Assembly (NCBI GenBank): GCA_913045275.1 | Contig: CAJWPG010000008.1 | Coordinates: 1-36,405, forward strand | DNA: 36,405 nt | Origin: an uncultured Pelagibacteraceae bacterium | GTDB lineage: Bacteria > Pseudomonadota > Alphaproteobacteria > Pelagibacterales > Pelagibacteraceae | Reading direction: 5' to 3' | Part shown: positions 25,834-35,033 of the stretch, piece after piece | How positions within the stretch are numbered: the first letter of the stretch is position 1 | Layout: every line of letters begins with the position of its first letter | Program-made: the position numbers and the translations under genes | Notes under the pieces: model-generated | Told to the model about the DNA's origin: nothing | The model's database searches: none | What the model saw: only the letters and a program-made list of their open reading frames with translations

Positions 25834-27618
25834 CTAATTCCTTTTCTTAATTGATAGATTTAATTCTTTTAATTGCTCATCATTTACATTTGATGGTGCA
25901 TTCATCATTAAATCTTGAGCATTTTGATTCATTGGAAACATTGTAACCTCTCTAATGTTTTTTTCATTAGCTAGAAGCATAACTATTCTATCAATTCCTG
26001 GGGCCAGTCCTCCATGAGGTGGAGCACCATAACTTAAAGCATTTATCATTCCACTAAATTTTTCATCAACATTTCTTTTTGAATATCCTGCAATCTCGAA
26101 TAGTTTATACATCAATTCTGGAATATGATTTCTTATTGCGCCTGATGAAAGCTCTACTCCATTACATACAATATCATACTGGTAAGCTTTCATTGATAAA
26201 GGATCTGAAAAATCAAGATTTTTAATAACTCCTTGTGGCATAGAAAAAGGGTTGTGGCTAAATTTTATTTTTTTGGTTTCTTCGTCTTTTTCAAACATTG
26301 GATAATCCACTATCCAACAAAAAGAGAAGCAATTATTATCAATTAATTTTAATTCTTCAGCTAATTTTGTTCTGGCTAGATTTAAAATTTTTTCTATATC
26401 ATTTTTTTTTCCACAAGATAAGAACACTGTGTCTCCTACTTCAGCTTTAGTAAGTTTCATTATTTCCATTATAGATTCTTGAGAAAAAAATTTTCCTACT
26501 GGTCCTTTGCCAATAATTTTGTCATTTTTTTCAATCGTAAAATATGCTAAGCCAGATGATCCTTGTTCTTTTGCCCAATTATCTATTCCATCAAAGAAAC
26601 TTCTTGGTTTATCTTTTGTATTGTTTGTGATTAAACATCTCACTAAAGAACCTGATTTAACAAGTTTTTTAAATATATCAAATTTGACATCATTTCTTTG
26701 GAAAATTATTGTTAAATCCGATATTATTAATGGATTTCTTAAATCTGGTTTATCTGTTCCATATTTTAACATTGCATCTGAATAAGTAATTTTTGGAAAT
26801 TTATTTTGTAGAATTTTCTTATTTGAAAATTTTGTAAAAACTTTTAAGAACAATTTCTCAAATACCTCAAAAACGTCTTCTTGTTCTACAAATGACATTT
26901 CTACATCTAATTGATAAAATTCGCCTGGACTTCTATCAGCTCTTGCATCTTCATCTCTAAAACAAGGTGCTATTTGAAAATATTTATCAAATCCTGAAAC
27001 CATAATTAGTTGTTTAAATTGTTGTGGCGCTTGAGGCAAAGCGTAAAATTTTCCTGGATTTAATCTACTTGGAACTAAAAAGTCTCTTGCTCCTTCGGGA
27101 CTTGAAGAAGTTAGAATGGGAGTTTGGAATTCTAAAAAACCTAGTTTTTCCATTTCTGATCTTATAAATGATATTATTTTTGATCTTAAAATAATATTTT
27201 GATGAATTTTTTTTTTTCTTAAATCTAAGAATCTATACTTAAGTCTAATTTCTTCTGCATACTCTTGATCAGAAAATACTGGCATTGGTAATTCTTTTGT
27301 AGTTCCTAATATTTCAAAAGTACTTATTGAAACTTCAATTTCTCCGGTTGATATATTAAGATTTATTGTTTCTTTTGTTCTTTCAACAACCTTTCCTTCA
27401 ATTTTTACAACTGTTTCAAGCGGTAATTTTTCTATATCTTTAAAAACAGAATTGCTTTTATCAATAACACATTGGGTTAAACCATAATTATCTCTCAAAT
27501 CTATAAATAATAAATTTCCGTGATCTCTTTTTTTATTAATCCAACCAGATAAAATAATTTGATTTCCTTTATGAGCTAAATTTAACTCATTACAATTGTG
27601 TGTTCTATACTTTGTCAA
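25834..27618 (-). CDS. aspS: Aspartyl-tRNA synthetase
   Basis: GWINKKRDHGNLLFIDLRD, FDKYFQIAPCFRDEDARADRSPGEFYQLDVEMSF, GAPPHGGLAPGIDRIVMLL. Confidence 0.97.
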   Translation of the reverse strand: MTKYRTHNCNELNLAHKGNQIILSGWINKKRDHGNLLFIDLRDNYGLTQCVIDKSNSVFKDIEKLPLETVVKIEGKVVERTKETINLNISTGEIEVSISTFEILGTTKELPMPVFSDQEYAEEIRLKYRFLDLRKKKIHQNIILRSKIISFIRSEMEKLGFLEFQTPILTSSSPEGARDFLVPSRLNPGKFYALPQAPQQFKQLIMVSGFDKYFQIAPCFRDEDARADRSPGEFYQLDVEMSFVEQEDVFEVFEKLFLKVFTKFSNKKILQNKFPKITYSDAMLKYGTDKPDLRNPLIISDLTIIFQRNDVKFDIFKKLVKSGSLVRCLITNNTKDKPRSFFDGIDNWAKEQGSSGLAYFTIEKNDKIIGKGPVGKFFSQESIMEIMKLTKAEVGDTVFLSCGKKNDIEKILNLARTKLAEELKLIDNNCFSFCWIVDYPMFEKDEETKKIKFSHNPFSMPQGVIKNLDFSDPLSMKAYQYDIVCNGVELSSGAIRNHIPELMYKLFEIAGYSKRNVDEKFSGMINALSYGAPPHGGLAPGIDRIVMLLANEKNIREVTMFPMNQNAQDLMMNAPSNVNDEQLKELNLSIKKRN

Positions 27619-27620
27619 TT

Positions 27621-28277
27621 TTACAAAATCTCTTTTATTGTTTTTAAATTTATAGGTTTTTTCTTTTTTAAACTAAGCTCATCAATCTTATATATAAATT
27701 CAGATATTTTGCTATAGGATCTGTCTATCCTATTAATTATAAATTCTATTATTTTCTTTTCTAATTTAATTTGACGATCAGAAAAATTCTTTAAAATAAT
27801 AGCAAAAATCAACTCATCATCCGGTGGATTGATCTTAGAATGCAACAAGTTTTTAGATCTTGAAACTAAATCTGGAAGTTTAAAATTGATCTCGCCTAAT
27901 GGAGTTTCGGAATTAATTAACAAATATTTGCTGTCTTGATCAACCAAATTGAAAATAGAGTAAGTCAAATTTTCATCAACCCTATTAAAAAATCCATCAA
28001 CTATAATACTTTCATGTAATTTAATTTTTTTAAATACATCATTATTTATTTCATTTTCATTCAAAAATAGCGCTGAACTCTTTGATTTAAAAATGTTGGC
28101 AAGATGAGTTTTGCCAGAAAATTTTTCACCACTTATATTAAGAATTCTCTTTTCCCATTTTGGCCATTTGTCAATAAGATTAAATGCAAAATAATTACTT
28201 TCAGACACATAATAATCATGATCATTAAAAGTTCTTTTAATGTCAAAATTTAATAATAATTGATTTAATTCCCTCAT
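27621..28277 (-). CDS. DnaA-homologous regulatory protein (Hda/HdaA-like)
   Basis: KWPKWEKRILNISGEKFSGKTHLANIFKSKS (degenerate P-loop), LPDLVSRSKNLL, C-terminal ISEFIYKIDELSLKKKKPI. Start at Met 28277 gives an ATGA overlap with the upstream gene. Confidence 0.8.
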   Translation of the reverse strand: MRELNQLLLNFDIKRTFNDHDYYVSESNYFAFNLIDKWPKWEKRILNISGEKFSGKTHLANIFKSKSSALFLNENEINNDVFKKIKLHESIIVDGFFNRVDENLTYSIFNLVDQDSKYLLINSETPLGEINFKLPDLVSRSKNLLHSKINPPDDELIFAIILKNFSDRQIKLEKKIIEFIINRIDRSYSKISEFIYKIDELSLKKKKPINLKTIKEIL

Positions 28278-29356
28278 TGCACTTTCCAAATCTCTTTTGA
28301 AGTATCTATTTTAAAATCATATAAAGACATAATATCTAATAATTTATTTGGATTACCATTAAAAATTATTTTATAGATAATTTCTTTATTATTAAACATT
28401 TCTATTTTGAAATTGGAAATAAGATCAATTGAAGAAAGTTTGTTTTCCATTTTTTCTGAAAATTTTGTATTTTTAGAATTAATTGATAGTCTTATAGGGA
28501 TTGCAATAGATGTATTTATTTTATTTACTGACTTCCACTTATCCTCGAGATTATCTTTTATATCAAATATAATATTATTAATCTTTTCCTCTTCCTCGAT
28601 ATCATCTAAATTATAAATATTGTTTGAAAGTAAATCTATTTTACCAAATTTAATTTTTGAAAATACTCTTAGTTGTGAAGTAGATTTTAATATAATTAAA
28701 ATTATTTCATTTTGTAAATTATATTTTTTTGTGATTTCTTTAAAATTATAATTTTCGATATTTTTAATATTCTTCTTAATTATATAATAGTCTTCAATAT
28801 CCTCATTAGGCAAAATATATTTTATTAAATGGTATTTTTTTGAATTGAGGTTCCAATTGTTATAGAAAATATTCTGATTTAAATAAAAAAGCTCATTTAA
28901 ATTTGTATCAATCATTACTGGCAATATAAAAATCTCGATATCATTTGGGGAAGATGGAATTATTTTTTTTTTATTTAAATAATTAAGAATTTTTCTTTTA
29001 TTAAACTGTACGTTAAATTGTCCTATATATTTATTATTTACAAACCTCTCATCACTTATTGAAAAATTTTCAATTAATCTTTTTTTATCTTGTATAGAAA
29101 TTTTTTTTAATTTTGATCTATCTTTATTTTCAATGAGTTTGTACATTAAAATATTGAAAGCTTCCTCAAATGCTTTGTCTACAACTTTAGATTTTTCAAA
29201 ATTTATATCGTAGATTTCTTCTACGATAACATCGGAAACATTGTAATTATTACTTAACGCACTATTTGTGGAAAACTCATTAAAAAAAAAGACCAATGTT
29301 AAAAAAAAAATGTATAGATAAGAGTAGTATTTTTTTTTAAACAATAACATAAACAT
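28274..29356 (-). CDS. DUF2066-like protein
   Basis: N-terminal hydrophobic segment, VVDKAFEEAFNILMYKLIENKD region; position between purM and hda matches alphaproteobacterial DUF2066 genes. Confidence 0.6.
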   Translation of the reverse strand: MFMLLFKKKYYSYLYIFFLTLVFFFNEFSTNSALSNNYNVSDVIVEEIYDINFEKSKVVDKAFEEAFNILMYKLIENKDRSKLKKISIQDKKRLIENFSISDERFVNNKYIGQFNVQFNKRKILNYLNKKKIIPSSPNDIEIFILPVMIDTNLNELFYLNQNIFYNNWNLNSKKYHLIKYILPNEDIEDYYIIKKNIKNIENYNFKEITKKYNLQNEIILIILKSTSQLRVFSKIKFGKIDLLSNNIYNLDDIEEEEKINNIIFDIKDNLEDKWKSVNKINTSIAIPIRLSINSKNTKFSEKMENKLSSIDLISNFKIEMFNNKEIIYKIIFNGNPNKLLDIMSLYDFKIDTSKEIWKVQ

Positions 29357-29361
29357 TTAAT

Positions 29362-30384
29362 ATGAGTTTGGGAAAGTTAACATATACAAAAAGCGGAGTT
29401 AACATTAAGAAAGCTGATAAATTTGTAAAGTACATATCCAACGTTTCAAGAAAAGCAAATAAAAGTGGTGATTTTAAGAATATAGGTGGATTTGGCGCAA
29501 TCTCACATATACCTAAAAATCTAAAAAAACCTCATATAGTTACTAGTACAGATGGTGTTGGAACTAAAATCGAAATAGCAAATGAAATAAAAAAATTTAA
29601 TACAATTGGAATAGATCTTGTTGCAATGTGTGTTAATGATTTAATCGTCCAAGGTGCTAAACCATATTTATTTTTAGATTATATCTCTACAAATAAAGTT
29701 AATTTAAAAAAACTTAAAGATATTATGAAAGGAATAATAAAAGGGTGCAAATTAGCAAATTGCAAACTTGTTGGAGGAGAAACTGCTGAAATGCCAGGAA
29801 CTTATACCACTGACAAATTTGATATTGCTGGTTTTTCTGTAGGTTTAGTTGAAAAACATAAAATTTTAAAAGGAAAAATAAAAAAAAATGATTTAATTAT
29901 GGCGGTACCTTCAACTGGCATACATTCAAATGGATATTCTTTAGTAAGAAAATTAATAAGAAAAAAAAAAATTAACATAAATAAAAATAAATTCTTAAAA
30001 ATTGAATTAATAAAACCAACAAAAATTTACGTTAACGAAGTACTAAGTCTAATTAATAAAAATATATTAAATGGATGTGCTAATATTACAGGCGGAGGTT
30101 TAAAAGATAATATTAAAAGAATTATACCAAATAATCTTTGCGCAGAAATAGATTTAAAAAAAATTAATACATTAAAAATTTTTAAATGGTTAAAAAATTC
30201 AGGTATTGAAGAAAAGGAAATGCTAAAAACGTTTAATTGTGGTGTTGGATTTTGCTTGATTATAAATGAAAAAAATATGCAAAAAGTAAAAAAGTATTTT
30301 TCAAAAAAATTCAAACCTTATGTTATAGGAAAAATTTCTAAAAGTTCGGAAAGAATAAAAATTAATGGAAAAATTAAATGGTAA
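29362..30384 (+). CDS. purM: Phosphoribosylformylglycinamidine cyclo-ligase
   Basis: TYTKSGVNIKKAD, STDGVGTKIEIA, GIDLVAMCVNDLIVQGAKPYLFLDYIST, GGETAEMPGTY, STGIHSNGYSLVRK, NITGGGLKDNI. Confidence 0.97.
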   Translation: MSLGKLTYTKSGVNIKKADKFVKYISNVSRKANKSGDFKNIGGFGAISHIPKNLKKPHIVTSTDGVGTKIEIANEIKKFNTIGIDLVAMCVNDLIVQGAKPYLFLDYISTNKVNLKKLKDIMKGIIKGCKLANCKLVGGETAEMPGTYTTDKFDIAGFSVGLVEKHKILKGKIKKNDLIMAVPSTGIHSNGYSLVRKLIRKKKININKNKFLKIELIKPTKIYVNEVLSLINKNILNGCANITGGGLKDNIKRIIPNNLCAEIDLKKINTLKIFKWLKNSGIEEKEMLKTFNCGVGFCLIINEKNMQKVKKYFSKKFKPYVIGKISKSSERIKINGKIKW

Positions 30385-30946
30385 AAAAATAAATACAGCT
30401 GTATTTATTTCTGGAAGAGGAAGCAACCTCAGATCGTTGATTGAACATTATAAAAAAAAAAATTCTCTACTCTCAATTAAATTGATTGTTTCTAATAATC
30501 GCAAAGCAAAAGGGCTAATTTATGCAAAACGCTCGAAAATTATAAAATATGTAACAAATTTTAAAAATAAAAATGTTTCAGAAAAAAAATTGTTGAAAAA
30601 ATTATTTAATCACAAAATAAATTTAATTTGTCTTGCGGGCTTTATGAAAATTCTTTCAGAAAATTTTATAAAAAAATTTAAAAAACCAATTCTAAATATT
30701 CACCCTTCATTGCTCCCTAAGTATAAAGGTTTAAATACTCATAAAAAAGTTATTAAAAATAAAGAAAAATTTTCTGGTTCAACAGTCCATCTTGTCTCTA
30801 CAAAGTTAGACTCGGGAAAGATAATTTTACAAAAAAAAATTAAAATTTCAAAATATGAAAACGAAAAAACTTTAGAAAAAAAAATACTAAAAATTGAACA
30901 TGAGCTTTATCCTAAAGCTATAAAAAAATTTTTAATTAATCTTTAA
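30365..30946 (+). CDS. purN: Phosphoribosylglycinamide formyltransferase
   Basis: VFISGRGSNLRSLI, LAGFMKILSENFI, NIHPSLLPKYKGLNTHKKV, GSTVHLVSTKLDSGKII; overlaps the purM 3' end. Confidence 0.95.
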   Translation: MEKLNGKKINTAVFISGRGSNLRSLIEHYKKKNSLLSIKLIVSNNRKAKGLIYAKRSKIIKYVTNFKNKNVSEKKLLKKLFNHKINLICLAGFMKILSENFIKKFKKPILNIHPSLLPKYKGLNTHKKVIKNKEKFSGSTVHLVSTKLDSGKIILQKKIKISKYENEKTLEKKILKIEHELYPKAIKKFLINL

Positions 30947-31346
30947 AGAAAAAATCAATTTCTATCTTAGCGTTTTCAACACTATCAGAGCCATGAGCGG
31001 AATTTTTATCAATCGATAAACCATATTTATTTCTCAAAGTACCTTCTTTTGCTTCTTTTGGGTTGGTTGCTCCCATTAAATTTCTATTATCCAGAACTGC
31101 ATTTTCTTTTTCAAGAATCATTACTACAATTGGACCTGATGATAAATAATTACATAAATCGTTATAAAATGGTTTTGCTTGATGAACTTTATAAAATTGC
31201 TCAGCTTCTTTTTTTGATATGTGAATTTTTTTATCTTTTACAATTATAAAGTCATTTCTCTTAAATTCGTTTTTAATTTCTTCCTGCAAGTTTCTTTCAA
31301 CTGCATCAGGTTTTATAATTGATAAAGTTTGTTCTACGTTACTCAT
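30936..31346 (-). CDS. ndk: Nucleoside diphosphate kinase
   Basis: QTLSIIKPDAVERNL, GPIVVMILEKENAV, LMGATNPKEAKEGTLR, NSAHGSDSVENA (active-site His). Start corrected to 31346 (MSNVEQ). Confidence 0.96.
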   Translation of the reverse strand: MSNVEQTLSIIKPDAVERNLQEEIKNEFKRNDFIIVKDKKIHISKKEAEQFYKVHQAKPFYNDLCNYLSSGPIVVMILEKENAVLDNRNLMGATNPKEAKEGTLRNKYGLSIDKNSAHGSDSVENAKIEIDFFFKD

Positions 31347-32775
31347 AATTATCCTCCACAAACTTATTTAATAATCTTACTCCATATCCAGTTGCTCCAC
31401 CTGGATTTAAAGCACCTGCGTATTTTGAAAAAGCCATTCCAGCTATATCAAGATGAGCCCAAGGTGTTTTATTAATTATAAATCTTTGTAAAAATTGTGC
31501 AGCTGTTGTTGATCCAGCGCCACCCACATAATTTATATTTTGAATATCTGCAATCTTAGATTTCAAAAGTTTATCATAGTTTTTATGCAATGGTAATCTC
31601 CATACTTTTTCACCAACTTTTTCTCCAGCATCAAAAATATTTTTTGAAAGTTTATCATCGTTAGAAAAAAGTCCCGCATATTCAGATCCCAATGAAACAA
31701 TTATAGCTCCTGTTAAAGTAGCTAAGTCAATAATAAAATTTGGTTTAAATTTCTTTTCTGTAAAAGTTAAAGCGTCTGCTAATACCAATCTTCCTTCTGC
31801 ATCAGTGTTCAATACTTCTATTGTTTTTCCGCTATAGGACTTTACAACATCACCAGGTCTTTGAGCATTGCTTCCTGGCATGTTTTCAACAAGTCCAACA
31901 ACTCCAACAGCATTTATTTTTGCTTTCTTTAAAGCAAAATTTTTCATTAATCCTACTACAACAGCTGAACCCGCCATATCATATGTCATATCTTCCATAA
32001 ATCTTGCTGGCTTTAAAGAAATACCACCGGTATCAAAACAAACACCTTTTCCAACAAATGCTAAAGGTTTTGATTTAGTTTTATTTCCCTTCCATTCAAT
32101 TGTTACTAAATAAGAACCTCTTATACTTCCTTGTCCAACTCCAAGCAAAGCATTGCACCCTATTTTTTTTAATTTTTTTTCATTATAAACTGTTACCTTT
32201 AACCCAATTTTTTTTAATTTGACCAATCTTTTTGTATATTCGTCTGGATGCAAAATATTTCCAGGTTCAGAAACTAAATCTCTTGCAAAAAAAACCCCGT
32301 CTAATAATGCGTCTAATTTCTTTCTTAAAATATTGGACTTAACTGTTTGTTTGCCAACAACATTTAAATTAATATTTTTATTTTTTTTATTATTAGATTT
32401 ATAAATTTTAAAATTATAAGATTTAAGTTTAGCACCATGTAAAGTCTTTTCTAATTGTATGTGATTAATATCAATTTTACTGATATCAATATGTGAGTTT
32501 TCTATTTTATTTTTTTTTAAGTAGTCAAAAAGTTTTGAACCAATATTCTCATAATCAGTAGACATTGATAACTTTTTACAATTTATAAAAATATAATTAT
32601 TATTCTTGTATTCTTTTTGAATGATCAATTGGTCTTGAAATAATTGATTATCTAAAACTGATTTTAGAATAGGATTTAAAATATTATTGTTAATCTTTTT
32701 GCCTTTAACAAAAACTATCTCATTTGTTATCTTGGCTTTTGATAATTTGCTTGTAAAATTTACTTTTATGCTCAT
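31339..32775 (-). CDS. pepA: Leucyl aminopeptidase
   Basis: RDLVSEPGNILHPDEY, VGKGVCFDTGGISLKPARFMEDMTYDMAGSAVV, NTDAEGRLVLADAL. Confidence 0.95.
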   Translation of the reverse strand: MSIKVNFTSKLSKAKITNEIVFVKGKKINNNILNPILKSVLDNQLFQDQLIIQKEYKNNNYIFINCKKLSMSTDYENIGSKLFDYLKKNKIENSHIDISKIDINHIQLEKTLHGAKLKSYNFKIYKSNNKKNKNINLNVVGKQTVKSNILRKKLDALLDGVFFARDLVSEPGNILHPDEYTKRLVKLKKIGLKVTVYNEKKLKKIGCNALLGVGQGSIRGSYLVTIEWKGNKTKSKPLAFVGKGVCFDTGGISLKPARFMEDMTYDMAGSAVVVGLMKNFALKKAKINAVGVVGLVENMPGSNAQRPGDVVKSYSGKTIEVLNTDAEGRLVLADALTFTEKKFKPNFIIDLATLTGAIIVSLGSEYAGLFSNDDKLSKNIFDAGEKVGEKVWRLPLHKNYDKLLKSKIADIQNINYVGGAGSTTAAQFLQRFIINKTPWAHLDIAGMAFSKYAGALNPGGATGYGVRLLNKFVEDNYE

Positions 32776-32829
32776 TTTTTTGAAATAATTAATAGATATT
32801 GTTGTATATTTATTAAAATAAAAATTTCA

Positions 32830-33954
32830 ATGAATAAATTAATTTATAGAAAATTATCCTTAGACATATTGTCTTTTTTTATAGTAGCTTCAGTAAGCTT
32901 AACTCTAATAGTTTGGGTAATTCAAGCTGTAAATTTTCTAGATATAGTATCTGAAGATGGTCATAGCTTGAAGGTTTACTTTAACTACACTATTTTAAAT
33001 TTACCCAGAATATTTAGTAGAATTTTAATATTTGTATTATTTATTTCTATCTTTTATGTAATTAATAAATATGAAGAAAATAATGAAATATTAGTTTTTT
33101 GGACAAATGGAATAAAAAAAATAAGTTTCATAAATTTTCTTTTTAAATTTTCATTTTTTTTCGTAATTTTACAATTAATTTTAAACATATTAATTGTTCC
33201 TTACACGCAAAATTTAAGTAGAACATATATAAAAAATTCAAATATGGATTTTTTACCAACTTTAATTTCTGAAAAAAAATTTATTAACGTATTCGAAAAG
33301 TTAACTATTTTTATTGAAAAATATAATCATAGTGGAATTATTGAAAAAATTTTCATCCATGAAGAAATTAATGAAAACAGTTCAAAAATTATTATCTCAG
33401 AGAAAGCAAAAATAATAAAATTAGATAACAAATATAAAATTAAATTATTAAATGGAAATATTGCAAACATAAACGAAAAAAATATATACAATATGAATTT
33501 TAAGGAGACTGAATATGATTTATCAGAATTTACTACAAAAACAATTACGCATACAAAAGTTCAAGAAATAAATTCTTTACAATTACTAAAATGCTTTTCT
33601 AATCATAATTTATATATAAATGATGAATTTAAACATATATGCGTGGATAGAAAAATTAAGTCTCTTTCTCAAGAGATATTTAAAAGATTTGTTGTTCCTT
33701 TATACATATTTATTCTCTCTCTTGTTTCTTCAACTTTGGTCATAAAACCCAAAAAAAAAAAATTTATAAAATACTACAAATATATGATTTTTTTATTTGG
33801 TTTTTTCATTATAACTATTTCACAAATAAGTTTTAAATTTATTTCACATTTAAAAAATTTAGATTTAATTATAATCTCAATTCCAGTATTATTAGTTTTT
33901 TTCTATTATTTTTTTTTGATCTTAAAAACAAAATCTAAGTTTAAAACATCATGA
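32830..33954 (+). CDS. lptF: LPS export permease LptF (YjgP/YjgQ family)
   Basis: N- and C-terminal TM clusters, central periplasmic domain, MNKLIYRKLSLDILSFFIVASVSLTLIVWVIQAVNFLD. Confidence 0.88.
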   Translation: MNKLIYRKLSLDILSFFIVASVSLTLIVWVIQAVNFLDIVSEDGHSLKVYFNYTILNLPRIFSRILIFVLFISIFYVINKYEENNEILVFWTNGIKKISFINFLFKFSFFFVILQLILNILIVPYTQNLSRTYIKNSNMDFLPTLISEKKFINVFEKLTIFIEKYNHSGIIEKIFIHEEINENSSKIIISEKAKIIKLDNKYKIKLLNGNIANINEKNIYNMNFKETEYDLSEFTTKTITHTKVQEINSLQLLKCFSNHNLYINDEFKHICVDRKIKSLSQEIFKRFVVPLYIFILSLVSSTLVIKPKKKKFIKYYKYMIFLFGFFIITISQISFKFISHLKNLDLIIISIPVLLVFFYYFFLILKTKSKFKTS

Positions 33955-35033
33955 TAATAAAAAAATATCAAAGATACTTAATTACAACTTATTTCAATCA
34001 TTTCATTATAATATCTATACTTTTTTTATGTCTTGCTTTTATTTTAAATTTATTTGAAGAATCAAAATTTTTTGATAATCACGAAACTGCTTCTTATTAC
34101 CCTTTTCTACTTGCTTTATTAAATATACCTTCTGTTCTATTCGAACTTTTCCCATTTATTTTTTTAATTACTACAAAATTTTTTTATATTTATCTAAATG
34201 ACAAGAATGAGTTTGAAATTCTAAAAAATAATGGAATTAATAATATTAAAATATTATCAATTTTATCTATTTTATCTATTTCTATCGGTATAATAATTTT
34301 AATATTTTACTATACTTTTTCTTCAAATCTAAAAAGTCATTACTATAATATAAAAAAAGGTTTCTCAGATCAAAGTGAATATCTAGCGGTTGTTAATGGA
34401 TCTGGGCTTTGGATTAAAGAAGAAATTGGTGCAACTATTAACATAATACATGCAAAAAAATTTAAAGAAAATTTAATTGAAAAAATAACTATAACACAAA
34501 CAAATTCTAACTTTAAAATACCAAACACTATTATTGCTGAAAAAGCTAATATTTCTAAAAAACTATGGAAGCTAATAAATGTAGAAATCATAGATTACAA
34601 AGGTCTAAGCAAAAAATACTCAAATTTTGACTATAAATCTTCATTTAATGGAGAAATAATTGCAAATTTATTTTCAAATCTTAATTCCTTGAATTTATAC
34701 CAACTATATGAATTATCAGAAAATTACTCGAAAATAGGATATTCAACAACGAATGTAGTGGTTCATATAAACAAATTATATAGTATGCCTTTCTTTTTTC
34801 TATTAATGACATTGTTAGGTTTTTTAATTATGGTTAAATTTAAATTTATTAAAACAAAATTTTTTACAATTGTTATTGGTGTAATCGTATCTGTAATAGT
34901 TTACTATATAAACTATTTTTCAAGTATATTTGGAGCAAATGAAACTTTGCCGATTGGCCTCTCTATATGGTTGCCTCATTTGATTCTTTTGTTAATTTGT
35001 TCAACTGTAATGGTTAGAATAAATGAATTATAA
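33951..35033 (+). CDS. lptG: LPS export permease LptG (YjgP/YjgQ family)
   Basis: Second YjgP/Q paralogue, 4-bp ATGA overlap with lptF; SGLWIKEEIG motif. Confidence 0.88.
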   Translation: MIIKKYQRYLITTYFNHFIIISILFLCLAFILNLFEESKFFDNHETASYYPFLLALLNIPSVLFELFPFIFLITTKFFYIYLNDKNEFEILKNNGINNIKILSILSILSISIGIIILIFYYTFSSNLKSHYYNIKKGFSDQSEYLAVVNGSGLWIKEEIGATINIIHAKKFKENLIEKITITQTNSNFKIPNTIIAEKANISKKLWKLINVEIIDYKGLSKKYSNFDYKSSFNGEIIANLFSNLNSLNLYQLYELSENYSKIGYSTTNVVVHINKLYSMPFFFLLMTLLGFLIMVKFKFIKTKFFTIVIGVIVSVIVYYINYFSSIFGANETLPIGLSIWLPHLILLLICSTVMVRINEL

